From Boletus sp. NGJ (Eukaryota > Basidiomycota > Agaricomycetes > Boletales > Boletaceae), in the NCBI GenBank assembly GCA_019096195.1, contig JAGTXK010000022.1, positions 1-64,000 on the forward strand: 64,000 bases of DNA. Reading direction: 5' to 3'. The notes beneath the pieces were generated by a model. That model was given only the letters and a program-made list of their open reading frames with translations. It had not been told where the DNA came from and ran no database searches. Shown in pieces: positions 11,230 to 23,439 of this stretch. Each line of letters starts with the position of its first letter. The stretch's first letter is position 1. The translations under genes and the position numbers were made by a program.

Positions 11230-14200
11230 GTTCTTGTCTATATTCATGCCACAAATTGCGTGCCTCCATTCAAAGCTCCAAGTTCCTGATGTCTGCGGCC
11301 ATTGTGGCCAAGGATTTCCTAGTTCAAGTGGGGTATGCTGCCATATTGCACACTCATCACTCTGTCAAGCAGCTGTGCAGCATTCCACCAGTACTTTTTG
11401 TTGCATTCATAAATAGCACCCTCAGCCTATAGTTTATGATCAGCCAGGATACTCTGAATCACCAGCTGCATTTGACGACCCACCTGACCAAGGATATGGC
11501 AATGTACCTGATCTAGCGCAGGCAGGGGAAGACACCAGTCAGCATTTTCAACATTATGCATTCAAGTTCAATGAAAAGCCTACAGCCAACATACTTGGGT
11601 TAGCCAAAACCTCATTGAGATGATGAGGGATGTCCAGGTTGCCTCAGGATAAGGCTTATACTCTTCTTTTGCAGACTGAGAGGAATGGGAGTTGGCTAAG
11701 TGACTGATCACAAATGTGAACCAGCAGACAACCAATGACTTCCTGAAACTGCCAATTGTGAGTAAATCAGCACAATCTGATAGACATTACTTACTCCAAG
11801 TCATGTCACCTTCAGACATGCAACCGGACATGACCAAGCTACCAAAGTAAATATATGTTCACAAAAGTAATTGATCAACTTCCGACTGGTCCCGAATGGA
11901 CTTGTGAACTTGTGAGACCATATGGTAGCATTGAAGCTGAAGCTGTGGCAGAAGACAAGGAGAAAGAACTTGAGCTCTGGATATGCAATCCAGTCACCTG
12001 CATTCACAAGTTAATTGGCAACCCATCTTATCATGGTGATATAGCATATGCACCTGAGAAGATATACACTGGCTGGGATGGAAGATGTTGCTGGTATGAT
12101 GAGATGTGGACCAGAGAATGGTGGTGGGAAGCACAGGTGAGTCAGAGTGGCTATATGTCATCAGTGTACCTTACATCTGTTGTAGGGCAAATTGCCAGAG
12201 GGAGCAACCATTGCACCTATGATTTTGGCATCCGATGTTATACTGTGTAACAAGTGACATGTTCCCAAGTAATCAACCCTGTGTGATTACTGGACTAGCT
12301 GGACTTGAGGTGAAAATACCTTCTGAGGCCCAAAGGTTCCTCAGACTGGGGACCAACAGCTAGCTTTAACATAGAGCCTCCCTTGGGAATGGAGCCTACT
12401 CTACGACCAATGTCAGAGTCTTGGACTTTAAGGATGGTGGCGCGATCTAATGGAAGGGCAGACCAATCCTATACGGGGGTCAGTGGTGGAGTCCTGACCA
12501 ATACGATATCAGTGGTGGAGTCCTGGGCTTACACGAGCAGACCTCTGTCTGCTACGGGCCAACCTCTGTTGGTGTTGGAGTTGCCATCTAGCGACACGAG
12601 CAGATGGCAACGAGGCCACACAAGTGCAAAGTAATGAGGAAGACGATCACAAGCACTGTGGTGATCACCTTCAGAGCGGGAGCAGGCTTCTGAGGTGAAG
12701 TGGAACTGAAAGCTGGGAGAGCTGGCAGATTACACAGGAAGTTGTGTAGATCTAGGTTGGGATTTACATGAAGGGCAGACACCCATATAAATAGGCCTTC
12801 CCTATTCAGGGTAGGCTTCATATTGTATATGGTAATACTAGAATATTACCATAAAGGATCATATCATCAGTCAAATGGAGAAGATGGAATACTGGGCTGT
12901 GTGTGAGAGAACACAGCCAAGGAGGCAATGTCTATGATCAGATCAAAAAGGTGAAATGCATGTAAAAGGAAATAGAACAGGCTGTATTACAGCCATAGTG
13001 ATGTATTGCCTAGAAAAGGAGTTCTGGATAAGGCAATACTTGTGTCTGTATTGTGGGGGAATCCCTGGTCAGAGTCAAGGAAAAGGTTGTCCCATAGTCT
13101 AGGAGGAGGAGAAGGGAGAGAAAAAGATGTACCCCCTTTCTGTAACCGTAATATCTGATAAGACTGAGCTATTGTGATTTAAAGGGGACAAAAGTGCCTG
13201 GCCTGTCTACCTCAATATAGGAAATATCTTGGAAGGAGTTCATTGTCAGCCTGGGCACCATACATCCATTTTACTCAGCTACATACCTGTTTCAAAGCTG
13301 GATACATTTGAGGACAACTCAGTCACAGGTTATCACTTGTTCCACTATTGTATAAGAAGGATACTGGAGCCTCTTAAAGCCACAGGTTGGGATGGAGTCG
13401 ACATGGTCTATGCAGATGGACAGATATGGCATGTGTTCTCTCTTCTTGCAGCCTACATCGGGCATCACCCAGAGTAATGTCTTGTCAGATGCTGTGCTGA
13501 GAACAGGTGTTCCAAGTGCCTCGTTCCAGCAGACCAAAGAGACACAAACACATGATTCCTCTCTCACAATCAGGCACAAACAACACAAGTCCTACACGCA
13601 AAAGCTACTGGCTAATATCCTCCCAAATTTATCACCCAGGGCCTTTGTTCAGTCTTCTCTCCCTTCTGGGCTGGCCTTCCCCATACTGACATCTTTACCT
13701 ACATCTCTTCTGACATTTTACACCAACTCCACCAAGGAATCTTCAAAGACCATCTCAAGAAAATGGTATGTGAAAATCGCAGGCAAGCTAAATCTTGATG
13801 CATGCTTTTGTACAATGCCTTACTACCCAAGGCTGCATTATTGGAAAGCTGGCATCTTAAAAGTCAGACAGTGAACAGGAACTGACCACAAACAGCTTCA
13901 GTGTGTATTCACTGGGGCACTAGTTGGTACAATGCCCCATCAAGACATCATCAGAGCCAGTCACACCTTGCTCAACTTCATTTACTTGGCACAATACCAA
14001 ACCCACATGGACAACACCCTCCTTGCCCTTTAGTGCACCCTAAATGATTTCCATGTGGCAAAGAATATTTTTATCCAACTTGAATGCTGAGACCACTTCA
14101 ACATTCCTAAAATACATTCATTACAGCACTATGTCAAGATGATTAAGAATCTCAGAAGCCTTGATGATGTCAACACAGAGAACTCAGAGCATCTTTCATA

Positions 14201-15190
14201 TTGACTACGCCAAGATAGCCTATGCTGCAAGCAACTAAAAGGACTACACTTTCCAAATGATGAAATGGCTTCAGCACCAGAAAGCTGTCATTTGGTTCAA
14301 AGCGTTTCTTGCATGGCACAACAGTAATATAGTGGATGACTTATCATCAGAACATAGCAGTGAAGATGACAGTGACAATCTTGAAGTTCCCACTCATTGT
14401 GCCTAACACATCTGTCCTACAATATTGTATCTCTCGCTGCCCCAACTTTTTCAAAAAGACAGTCCAATATTTGATGCAAAACTACAGTGCGGTCAACTTC
14501 ATCAGTGTGCTCCAGGCTTTCCTCACTGGTGCTCACTTACCCTATGGCCATCAATATTTTCAACCAAACGACAATGATCATTTCAACTGTTTTAGCAGTG
14601 TAGTCTGACTCAATCCTTTGCATAGCGGTAATGAATATATGCCAGGCAGTGTGTCAGCAAGAATCTGCTGCTATTCTCGAATGCACAAATGGTATTCACA
14701 AGCCACTGACACCATCTCATTTTGATACTGTTCTGATCTATGTAGATGGTCAGCCTGAGGCACAGGAGCAGGGTGGATTCCACAGTACGTTTTTTTAATA
14801 TATATATTATGTTTGATAGCACAATATAATGGTATATATAGGGCTTTGTGTGGCTGAAATCTGTGTCATTTTCAAGCTCCCAGCTCACCTAGGAAATTAT
14901 CCTCATCCTCTTGCTTATGTTCATCTTTTTAAGCCATTTACTCATTTTAACAACAATCTTGGGATGTTCCACATCAGTCACTCATCTTGAAAACCATCTT
15001 CCAAATGCAGCTGTCATCCCCATCACTGATATCATATAGCCTTGCCATCTTGTCCCTCAGTTTTCAAATGGTGCAGTTAACCCCCTCTGGACTTATGGTT
15101 GTTTGATGGCTGTCACTGACACATTCTACTTGAACAGATACATTGATTTTCAAACATTTGATCAGTACAGGATCCATCAATGATTACTGC
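11230..15190 (+). pseudogene. Decayed Plavaka-type DNA transposase, interrupted by a solo LTR
   Basis: Matches in order the layout of basidiomycete Plavaka transposases. A C2H2-like start (CGHCGQGFPSSSGVCCH) lies near 11,300. TKVIDQLPTGPEWTCE is near 11,860, LELWICNP near 11,970, YDEMWTREWWWEAQ near 12,095, and LPEGATIAPMILASD near 12,190-12,235. After the LTR the reading resumes with KTELL, KGDKSAWPVYLNIGNI near 13,180, SYIPVSKLDTF near 13,275, MVYADGQIWHVFSLLAAYIG near 13,400, then decayed blocks (LPHTDIF, QLHQGIFKDHL) near 13,680-13,750. The C-terminus is traceable to about 15,190 (FDTVLIYVDGQPE near 14,720). The 3' half has many stops and shifts. Terminal repeats were not located. Confidence 0.8.
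12236..13153 (+). mobile_element. Solo LTR with 5-bp target duplication, nested in Plavaka
   Basis: The element starts TGTTA at 12,236 and ends GTAATA at 13,153, where the first copy of this repeat ends GTAACA. It is flanked by TCCGA (12,231-12,235) and TCTGA (13,154-13,158), a 5-bp duplication with one transition. The Plavaka reading stops at ILASD on the left and resumes at KTELL on the right, which independently fixes both ends. Length is 918 bp. A TATA-type box lies near 12,784. No internal retroelement genes are present, so it is a solo LTR left by recombination. Superfamily not assigned. Confidence 0.8.
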
Positions 15191-15559
15191 AGCACACTAC
15201 CATATGATAGCACATGCATGATAAGGTGGCGGTTGGGCAGGCAGGTGGGTGGGCTGTAAGTATTGCCTAATTTATATTCAATGTTGTGCTCATCTATTTG
15301 ATTTCAGTTTTGTTATCATGCATGCACGGCTGCTTGCTGTGTCGAAGGACTGACAGTACAGGGGAAAGAACCAATGTGGGCTAGCCATAACATGAGGCAA
15401 TTGCTTGTTACTATTTTAGTAAATGTAGTGCCATAACTTCATATACAAAGGATATGTTTCATTCTCTACTACTGTATATAGACTCATGCCTGCGACACAG
15501 TGTTTGGAACGATATCAAAAACTGTTGGATGATACAAGGGTGAAAGATAATGAGAAGCA
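15191..15559. other. Non-coding gap between Plavaka and pogo-like remnants
   Basis: AT-rich, no gene recognised. It probably contains the outer ends of the two neighbouring DNA elements, but I could not identify terminal inverted repeats. Confidence 0.35.
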
Positions 15560-16987
15560 AGCTTTAGAGGGGCTGGGTGGTGAGGCTGGACTGAGTGCAG
15601 ATGATGTTAGATGACTATGACCTGGCGAAATTGACCCAGACTCTGAGATAAAAAAAGTGGTCATGCTTTATAGTACTAAAGCACTACTGTAGTCTACATA
15701 GTTGGCTTGAAGAGGTGGTTGTACTACAGAGTACTACTGTAGGCTCCATAGCAGTCTTGTTGTTGTGCCACAGGTATAGTGATGACATTGCACTATGATG
15801 GCTATATAGCTGTGCAGTGTACTACAGCCACATTCCTTTTTTGCAGATGCCTTGAGACAACAAATGATACTGGCGTCATATGGTTGCACAAATGAGGTCA
15901 AGTTTGATTTGAAAAATTTGAGCTGCACATTGGTTGGCTTGTAATCAACCATGTGCCCAGAGAAATTGTCCACAAAGAGGCAGATCCAACAATTCACAAC
16001 ATGCATTTTGTAATCAAATTTCTTGAGCCATCTGTTTCCAAGTTGTGGAATCGATGAGGTTTGTTTGAGAGGCCATATGGAGACAAAATTTACACTTACT
16101 CTTTAAAGAGCACTGAGGTCATTCAAGCTTTTTTATTATTGCAGTAATAAAATCCTTGCTAATCAGGAGATTTCTTCTGAAAGTATCATGGCTTCTAAGA
16201 CTTTCTGATAAACATAAAATCAAAATTTTCACTGCCATCAGCATTGCAAGCAACCCCAAGTGTAATGTAGAATTTGTCTTTCCTTATCTTTAATTAAATC
16301 TGAGAAAATCACCAAGGAAAGAAACTTGTCTCATCAAAATTCCACTGGTCTGGTGATGCAAATTTTGACAAAATGCCATGCACTTGCACTTGCACTGCTT
16401 CAATAGAGGCAAGATCAACTGATCCAGCCTCACCATGGCAGTGCTGTTCACAGATCTTATATGCTCGACAAAATGATGTAACCCATCCATTTTCTGAAAG
16501 CCTCTCCTCAATTGGAACATTGAAAAGCTTCTTGAATCTCAACTGCTTCTCCTTCAACATTGGTCCATTGGTTTGCTCACCCTTCATCTCTATGTGTTTA
16601 ACCCACAAGAATAAAGCCCTTTCAACATCTGGTCATGTGACAACTCAAGGACACTTTGAAGAGAGTGCAGAAGGGTTGGCATCAACACAGTTTTGTAGTT
16701 CCAAGCAATCATCCAACTTTTGTGAGAGTGTCAGCTGTGAGAACAGCAAAGCCCCTGTCTTCAGTGTGCTAAAGTGTTTAACAATGTCTTTTTGTGGGAC
16801 AGATGGATGGGCATTAACATAGGCAAGGACCATGAGCCAGTCAGCAAGCGTGAGATTTTTCTGTGATGCTCTGACTCATCATTTGGGCTGATGTTTGGGG
16901 AGTGTCCACACTGAGGGCCTTTGGTTTCTTTGGTTGTTGGTTGTATTCAACCAGAGTGCTATGAGGTTTACATTTATTGACAGGCAT
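15560..16987 (-). pseudogene. Decayed pogo/Fot (CENP-B-type HTH, DDE) transposase
   Basis: A Tc1-mariner superfamily transposase of the pogo/Fot/Tigger type. It starts MPVNKCKPHSTLVEY near 16,987. An N-terminal HTH block follows (YVNAHPSVPQKDIVKHFSTL near 16,820), then the CENP-B-type HTH (LWVKHIEMKGEQTNGPMLKE, then NGWVTSFCRAYKI) near 16,610-16,470. The catalytic core begins with FDETSFFPW near 16,320 (first Asp of the DDE triad) and continues with DNFSGHMVDYKPTNVQ near 15,960 (second Asp) and TSFVQPYDASII near 15,890. Stops and frameshifts occur between blocks, so it is not functional. The third catalytic residue was not identified with confidence. Confidence 0.8.
15655..15800. repeat. Short direct/inverted repeats (ACTACTGTAG units)
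   Basis: CACTACTGTAGTCTACATAG near 15,682 and GTACTACTGTAGGCTCCATAG near 15,730 are related direct copies with partial internal palindromes. They resemble the motifs at 7640-7840 and may mark a small inserted element at the 3' end of the pogo-like gene. Confidence 0.35.
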
Positions 16988-17178
16988 GATTAGAAGAAGA
17001 TGGGGAGAAGATAAAGAGATGGAAGCAGAATATTTTCTTCATTGTTCCTTAAGTTTAAGGCCTGTCCCTTGGGCTCATTTTTTAAGTTTCACTTGCTAGA
17101 AAGTCTGTAGTAGTAGTGGTAGATATGAATAGGATATGATGATTCCCATGATTAGGACTGAAGTTCGCACGAGTGGGA

Positions 17179-17869
17179 TGTGAGGGAACAAAAGGTGCAG
17201 AACTCTTAATAGCCCCCTTCTGGTAGCCTCTCGTACTTATACTAGTGTGCTCTATTGATTTTCTAAGCTATTTACTCGTCTGCAATATGAGGGGACAGTG
17301 CCCTCGATATTCTGGTGTTGTGCCCCTCTCTGCCATACTGTATGCTCGGCTGGATGTAGCTTGTACCCCATATTTTGGTATACAGCTTACTTAAGCTCAA
17401 CAAAGTCTATTCTCCATTCTCACATACCTCTATGTTGTACAGTAACTCTGAAATTCATATTTTGAGTCATACTGCAGTGCTCCTTGGTGTTATGATCCCT
17501 TTCGGAAACCAATCCACAAGGCTCGAATGTCTCGCAGGCTACACAGGTCCTGGCTTAACGAATAAGGTGGGGAGTCTTAGGCCGTCCTATTCCTAACCCT
17601 ACGATGACCAATGGCCAAAGCTAATAGGTTATTGGAGGAAGAGAACAAGTGGATTAGACTGGGGGTACCAGTCGTCAAAGTGCTACTTTATATACATAAG
17701 GAGAGTGCACACGGACCAAGCAGTGCGTGTGATAATTTACTAGGTATAGTAGGACGGAGATTAATAGGGCTGTGTGAGAAGAGCGGAAATTAAAGAGGCG
17801 TGGATCACATGAGGTGTGACGTCATATGACGTCATAGGTTCTAGACCTATCATGTGATGTGTTCCCACA
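17179..17869 (+). mobile_element. Possible solo LTR
   Basis: Begins TGTGAGGGAACA and ends TGTTCCCACA, an imperfect terminal inverted repeat with TG...CA ends, 691 bp apart. A TATA-like stretch (TTTATATACATAAG) lies near 17,688 and two CRE-like TGACGTCA palindromes near 17,818 and 17,828. No matching 5-bp target duplication was found, which weakens the call, and no second copy exists in the window. Confidence 0.35.
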
Positions 17870-18454
17870 GTCACATGCACAGTCGCATGACTTATGAGGA
17901 AAAGAGTTGAAGAAAATGAAACGTAAGTGTCTGTTTGAAAAGTTTGAAAATTTCTTATATTATAACACTTGGCCCAGGGCCTAGTAATTGTGGCCCACCA
18001 TAGTGAATATTGTGCTAGTTGAGTCTATTCACTATGCATTATTCATTATTGTCTGATTTCACACTGTTCCACAGTGGGATCCATGAAATCCTATACAGTA
18101 TGAGATAAGGTACTGTAGTAACTTGAAGGTCTGCTTTGGTAAATCCGAGTTCTGCCAGTGTTCATCCAATGATCCAACTTGTGGATTGCAGTTGAACGTG
18201 ACAACCCTTCTAAGCTTCAGTACTCGGTACTCAGTGGTTTACTAGTACTGGCGTGTCGGGCGTGCAGATTGATGCCCGTCGTGATTTTGGGGAATGTAGA
18301 TTAGTCAGCGCGCGTGGCCACTAGTAGGACTAGACCAACACGACTATTAGGGTCGAAGAACTTAGATAGTCGCTTGCAACACCACCGACGGTAACGACGA
18401 GCACAAGGATTACTTGTATCGAACCAACATTGTCTCCGACAACCAGCACACAAT
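17870..18454. other. Transition from repeat island to host genes
   Basis: No gene recognised. CpG frequency and GC content rise here, and the CDC73 promoter must lie in the last few hundred bases. Confidence 0.5.
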
Positions 18455-20207
18455 ATGGATTCCATTGGAGACCCCCTCCTTGCTCTCCGACACGCCATCA
18501 AGTCCAAAACGCCCATCACATACCTCACCCACGGCGAACCCGCCCCGACCCTCCTCGCTGCGACGCACCTCTCCCTTAGCCCCGCCATCACCCTTCCAAA
18601 ATCATCACCGACGCGCTACACCAAACCAGGCGTCTCCAACCCATCTTCTGCTGTCGATGTATATACCCTTGAAGCCGTCTATCTCGCTTGGTTGCTTCGC
18701 GATGCGCCTGGTGCCGAGTACATGCGACAAGCTCGTGAAAGCGGCTTGACCGTCGGGTTTGTGAGTGTGACGGAGCGAAAGAGCGTCGTGGAGTGGCTGG
18801 AAGGGAAAGTCGCAGATTTGGAACGGATAAGGCCGTTGGCGTGTGGTAAGTCCCCGATTTACCGTGTGTGATATGAGAGTTGGTCGACGACTTCGTTTTT
18901 TTGGTTTTGAATAGAGTCGACGACCCCGCCTGGCACGCCCCCGCGTCGGGGAGGGACGAGCGCAGCACCCTCCACTACACCCAAACATGCTTCCCATCCA
19001 CATGCCGCCGATGCCACGTCGCCTTCCAAACGCCGGTATGTCGCCGACGCACAAGACATGGAAGTCGTCAAGCGAATAAAGCATAACGAGGTCGAGCTTC
19101 GAGACAGAAACACGGTCTTGAGGGGTACCAAACCCAATGTAGGCTTCCTTTCCTTTCCCTCGGTGGGTTTTATGGTACCGCGAGACGCTGATACTATAGG
19201 CACCCAGAATTTCTCCGCTCTCCACGCCAGTTTCACGGAACGCTTAAAAAAGCTCCGGGACGTCAAACCGGGGAGTGCACCTGCATCCGTGCCATCGGCT
19301 GGTCCGCCCATGCAAGCTCGTAAAGCCAGTACGTCTCAATCTAAATGCCATGTTTGCTACCCCCCGCCCAACCATTTTTGAACAGAAAATATGTTCCCCA
19401 TCATCATGATCTCGTCATCACCCACGGCACTGATCACGATGTACAACGTGAAACGGTTTCTGCAAGACGCCGTGTAAGTCATGTTCCTTTTTCCGCCTCT
19501 TATTCTTCGTATGTGCCTGCCTGTGCACAAGATGCTCACCCCGTCAATCCAGCTTCGAACCTTCAACCACTGCACGTGAGCGTGCAGCAGCAGCAGGCAA
19601 TCCCCGTGCCGAAGACCTTCTCCACATCGATCGACGACGTGATCCACCCACCGCCTCTGCCGCCGCTTTTTCCTCTTCCACCAGCACGTCTTCCACTGTG
19701 GTATCCGCGGCCTCCCATGGTACCGGGACTGGGACAGTCCAGAGGTATTTCATTGTCGACAGCACCGACGCACTCCAGAAATTCGGGGCGGACGCGTGGG
19801 AAAGGGTCGTGTGTGTGATGACAACAGGCCAGGCGTGGCAGTTTCGACCGTACAAGTGGAATGAACCACGAACCTTGTTTCATCATGGTACGTCGTTGTC
19901 GCGTCTTGTCCCCATCTCTTCGGGGCGGTCGATAGGTGACTGACGTGTGGTGTTACTCGACGGACGATTAGTCAAAGGGATATATTTTACGTGGGCCAAT
20001 GATCCGCCCAATGCAAAGATCAAGGATTGGAACGTGACAGAGCTCAAGGTAAGTCTCTGCTCGTTTTCCATCGGTTCAGCTTACCGGCATGTCGCTTGTT
20101 AGATCGACCCTCACCGAAGACACATCGACAAGTCGGTGGTAGCTCATTTTTGGAAACTCATTGACGATTGGACCCTCACCAACAAACCATGGTTGCTCAA
20201 GTCGTGA
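18455..20207 (+). CDS. CDC73: CDC73 (parafibromin), Paf1 complex subunit
   Basis: A nuclear subunit of the Paf1 complex, which travels with RNA polymerase II and supports elongation and histone modification. Exons read 18455-18845, 18915-19137, 19208-19328, 19386-19473, 19553-19887, 19972-20048 and 20103-20207. The start MDSIGDPLLALRHAI opens the N-terminal domain, with VDVYTLEAVYLAWLLRD near residue 70. After a low-complexity linker the signature FPIIMISSSPTALITMYNVK opens the C-terminal Ras-like domain, which continues with RYFIVDSTDALQ, WQFRPYKWNEP and KGIYFTWAND, and ends KPWLLKS. All junctions keep frame, and the domain order is complete. It converges on eIF2A with about 350 bp between stops. 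The exon 3 acceptor has a close alternative at 19,200. Confidence 0.93.
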
Positions 20208-20555
20208 GAAAGAGGTAGGCGAGGCGGTGAAAGGGAGTGGTATGTACTCACTGACAGGTTGTCTATATGCTTGTGTGCATATTCTATGTCATGGCATTGC
20301 CTCGTGATCGTTTATAAAGTTACATGCGCTAGTGATCGCTGGAGATTCTGGAGGCACAAAATAGCTTGATCATGTTGCATTAATATTCCCTCACACGTCA
20401 AGCGTTAACACACGAATCCAAACGACCCATAGATCTACGAGGAAAGAAAAGAAGGGTCACAGGTGCACAGAAACCATGATATGATAGGAGTGCTAAGTGG
20501 GGAGAGTAGGGCGATCCACCGTCGTAAGAAGTATAGGATAATCGCTCGACTGGCG
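20208..20555. other. Shared 3' intergenic region of convergent genes
   Basis: The 348 bp between the stops of CDC73 and eIF2A must hold both polyadenylation regions. No other feature seen. Confidence 0.6.
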
Positions 20556-22933
20556 TTATCCCATAACCCCGAGACTGGAAAGCTCCTTGCGAATGTCCAC
20601 TTCACCCTCCATCTTCTTGAGCTGTGTCGCTTCAAGACGTTCACCCCGTTTAGCCTTTTCCTTTAGCTCCTCGATTGCTTTGAGCTGTAGCAGAGGCGAG
20701 ACATTGCATCATGTCAGTCATGAAAGTGACTTTGACCAGGAGAAACAGACGACGCTCACCTTCTTGTTCAAGTTCCGCGCCTTCTTCGCAGTAGGATCCA
20801 GCTGCTCCGCGCCGGGCGTAGGTGGTACAGATGTCGTCGCAGGTTCTGATGCCATCCCCCCTTTGATACCATTGGTCGTTCCATCGAGTCCATTTGTCTG
20901 AATATCCAACGAGGGCCGTGCAGACCCGCTCCCATTCGGCGTCACCGTACCGGACTCCTCGCCCTTCTTCTTCTCCTTCTTCTTCCGTTTCTTCTCCTGC
21001 CCTTGTCCTTGATCACCCGTGGGTGGCGGCGTCCGAGACCCAGCACCAGGCACGTGTCTTCGTCCCGCTTGTCCATGGCCATTTTGAGAGGTCCCATTGG
21101 TTGGCATACTTCCAGGTGGGTTTGGACTACGATTGTACCCCCGAGATGGTGTCGCACCCCCACTCACCGTACCACTTCCTGTGGGTACCCTTGGTGCCCC
21201 ACCCTCGTCTTCGCGCTTGAAAATTGCCGGCGTGGCGAGTCCACGTGCGCCAGGGGGGCGATAGGCACCCGAAGGCTTGGTAACCACGGGCTTGGAAGTG
21301 AGTGCAGCGGCGAGAACACTCGGAGAGGGTTGCGGAGCCGGCGTAATTGCCTGTCCAAAGGGAGGTGCTTGGTCAACAGGGGTAGGGCGCCAGCTGGCTT
21401 GGTAAAGTTCCTCAACGGCCTGGACGTGGACGAGTGGACCGCTTGCGTGCCAGATCTTAATTCCGTTGTCGACACGTAGACGAGGAGACAGGGTCGCGGT
21501 CAAAAGGAAACGACCGTCGGGGGACCAAGAGCAATATGACGTATTCGGCGCATCGATGGTGCATATCTTATTGAGCGTGCGGCGGTCAAAGACGTCGATC
21601 TTCCCTGCGAGGTTACCGAATCCGGCGAGGAAGAGGAGGCGGCACTGGGGGTTGAATGAGATGGTATTGTGTGGCGCTGAACCAAAGTCATGGAGCGTGC
21701 GGACGCGTTGGTCGAAGAGCATCGTTTTTGCAGGCATATCTGTCCAGAGAAGACTTGAGCCTATGATGTCTACAAGCGGGGAGGTCGACTCACAGCCGTA
21801 TACTATGCCAAACTCTTTGCTGTTAGGACTCCATGCTACATCATGGATAGGTCCCTCCTTGTCGAGAGTGACACGGCAATCAAAATTGCCAGCTGCACTG
21901 AGGAGATACATGGACGTCTCTCCATAGTAGCTCATGTTGGAGTTGTCGACCTCGGTCTGGGTGACGACCAGTGCTTGGGTTCCAAGGTCATTCCACTTAA
22001 TCTGAGCGCGATCGGCTTTGTAGAAGGTCTTCGAACACGTTGGAACACTGGATAGGGCGAGAAGACCGTAAATCTTGATGTTAGCAGGTGCACCCTGTTG
22101 GTCGCTGATGATCAGACATGTACATCCGGAAGCGGTCCTGACCCAAACCTTTTTCTCCGCAACAAAGACCGCGACGGATGGATTCAACCCAGGACTGAGT
22201 GATACCATTGAAGCGCCTTCGACTCTCAATTTTTCAACCACACCTTTTCCCCACTCGGCAGGACGAAAGACCTGCACTTCCTGTGAGACGAGGCGAATGG
22301 CATGTGATTCTGAGATGGTGTACTGAAGATCCCAGCCTTCCTGGGACTTTTGAGTGAAGGCGATCAATTCTTCGCCTGTCGAGACGGAGAAGATGCGGAG
22401 GTTCTTGTGCTGTGCGCCGTCCTCGAGCTTGACTGAAGGCGGGTAAGGGTTATGAAATCGATTATCGAGTAATAAGATGAACACGAGGCCAAGATGTGGT
22501 GGCTTTTGTACGTACCAGGACGTTCCCAGGTAGAAATGTAGGTTCCGCGAGGGGAGAACTGGAGCTCGACAATGTTGGGGATATTCAGTTCTTGCAATAG
22601 CTTTGCACCCTCTGCCTGGAAGATTCGAACACTGCGTTGTGGGAGACGTAAACTGGGATCGAAGAATTGGGCGGAAGGACACGAGGCAATACGCACACGC
22701 TTGGAAGAGCATAGGCGAACAGCCTTCCGTCATTGCTGTAGTGGTAGGTGCGAGCTGGAATGTCGGGGCAGACGAAGCCAGAGAGTGGGATGTAGTCTGG
22801 CGTTCCCCCGACGAGACCAAGGTTCTTTTGAGCGCGGACTAGAAAGAACCGATGGTGAGATGAATAATTGATTTGGCGAGTCAAATTGCACTGCGGGCTT
22901 ACACGCGTATTGCTGGGAGAACTGGGAAACCAT
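20556..22933 (-). CDS. EIF2A: Eukaryotic translation initiation factor 2A
   Basis: Cytosolic eIF2A, a beta-propeller protein that can deliver initiator tRNA to the 40S subunit independently of eIF2. Exon 1 is 22933-22903 (MVSQFSQQYA), exon 2 starts at 22838 (FRAQKNLGLVGGTPDY), and two further introns lie near 22,690 and 22,480. A long exon follows, and the last exon is 20684-20556. Propeller motifs include HDVAWSPNSKEFGIVYG, HNTISFNPQCRLLFLAGFGN and CSWSPDGRFLLTATLSPR. A Pro/Gly/Lys-rich linker leads to the conserved helical end KKARNLNKK, LKAIEELKEKAKRGERLEA and ELSSLGVMG. Length of roughly 700 residues is slightly above animal homologues because of the linker. It looks intact. Confidence 0.92.
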
Positions 22934-23439
22934 CGGGTTCTAGAGGACGAGAAACGGGCACAAGAGAGAAGCAAATGAATGCTTCAGGAGGGCGGACGGG
23001 GAGGAGGAGATGGGAGGTCAAACTAAAGAAGCGTTCTAACTACCCGCACGAGATATTACTGACCGAATCATACCGACTTTAGGGCAAGCAATTTCAAGTT
23101 GTACACTGGTGACCTCTTCTCATAGCACCATCTTCCCGAGATCTAACGCCTTCCATTTCAGCTTCAGTCAGCACATGTTGGACTATATCATCACCACGTT
23201 TGTCCCCGTCGAGCATACGAGCGAGCATGTACACAACACCAGAGCTCCAACAGCTAAGCTCTTACTGCCAGTAGCCAAGGGACGATACACTAATTGATAC
23301 AGGTGAATTACGAGGCGATGACATGCATCCGTGAATGAGAATAAATAAAATGGTTTGTCGACAAACGTGAATACGATAGCACGAGACTGCAGCTATTGCC
23401 ATCTAATGTTCATGAACCCAACCCGTGTGCTCGCATACC
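22934..23439. other. Intergenic, promoter of eIF2A and 3' end of transporter
   Basis: No gene recognised; short open stretches here look random. Confidence 0.5.

Noticed and set aside
1-13153. The two LTR copies as the ends of one 13-kb retrotransposon
   Set aside because: The sequence between them is filled with unrelated DNA transposons and other genes, and the right copy has its own target duplication, so they are separate insertions.
20894-21479. Plus-strand ORFs of 108 and 158 codons
   Set aside because: They are antisense to the eIF2A coding exon and carry no domain.
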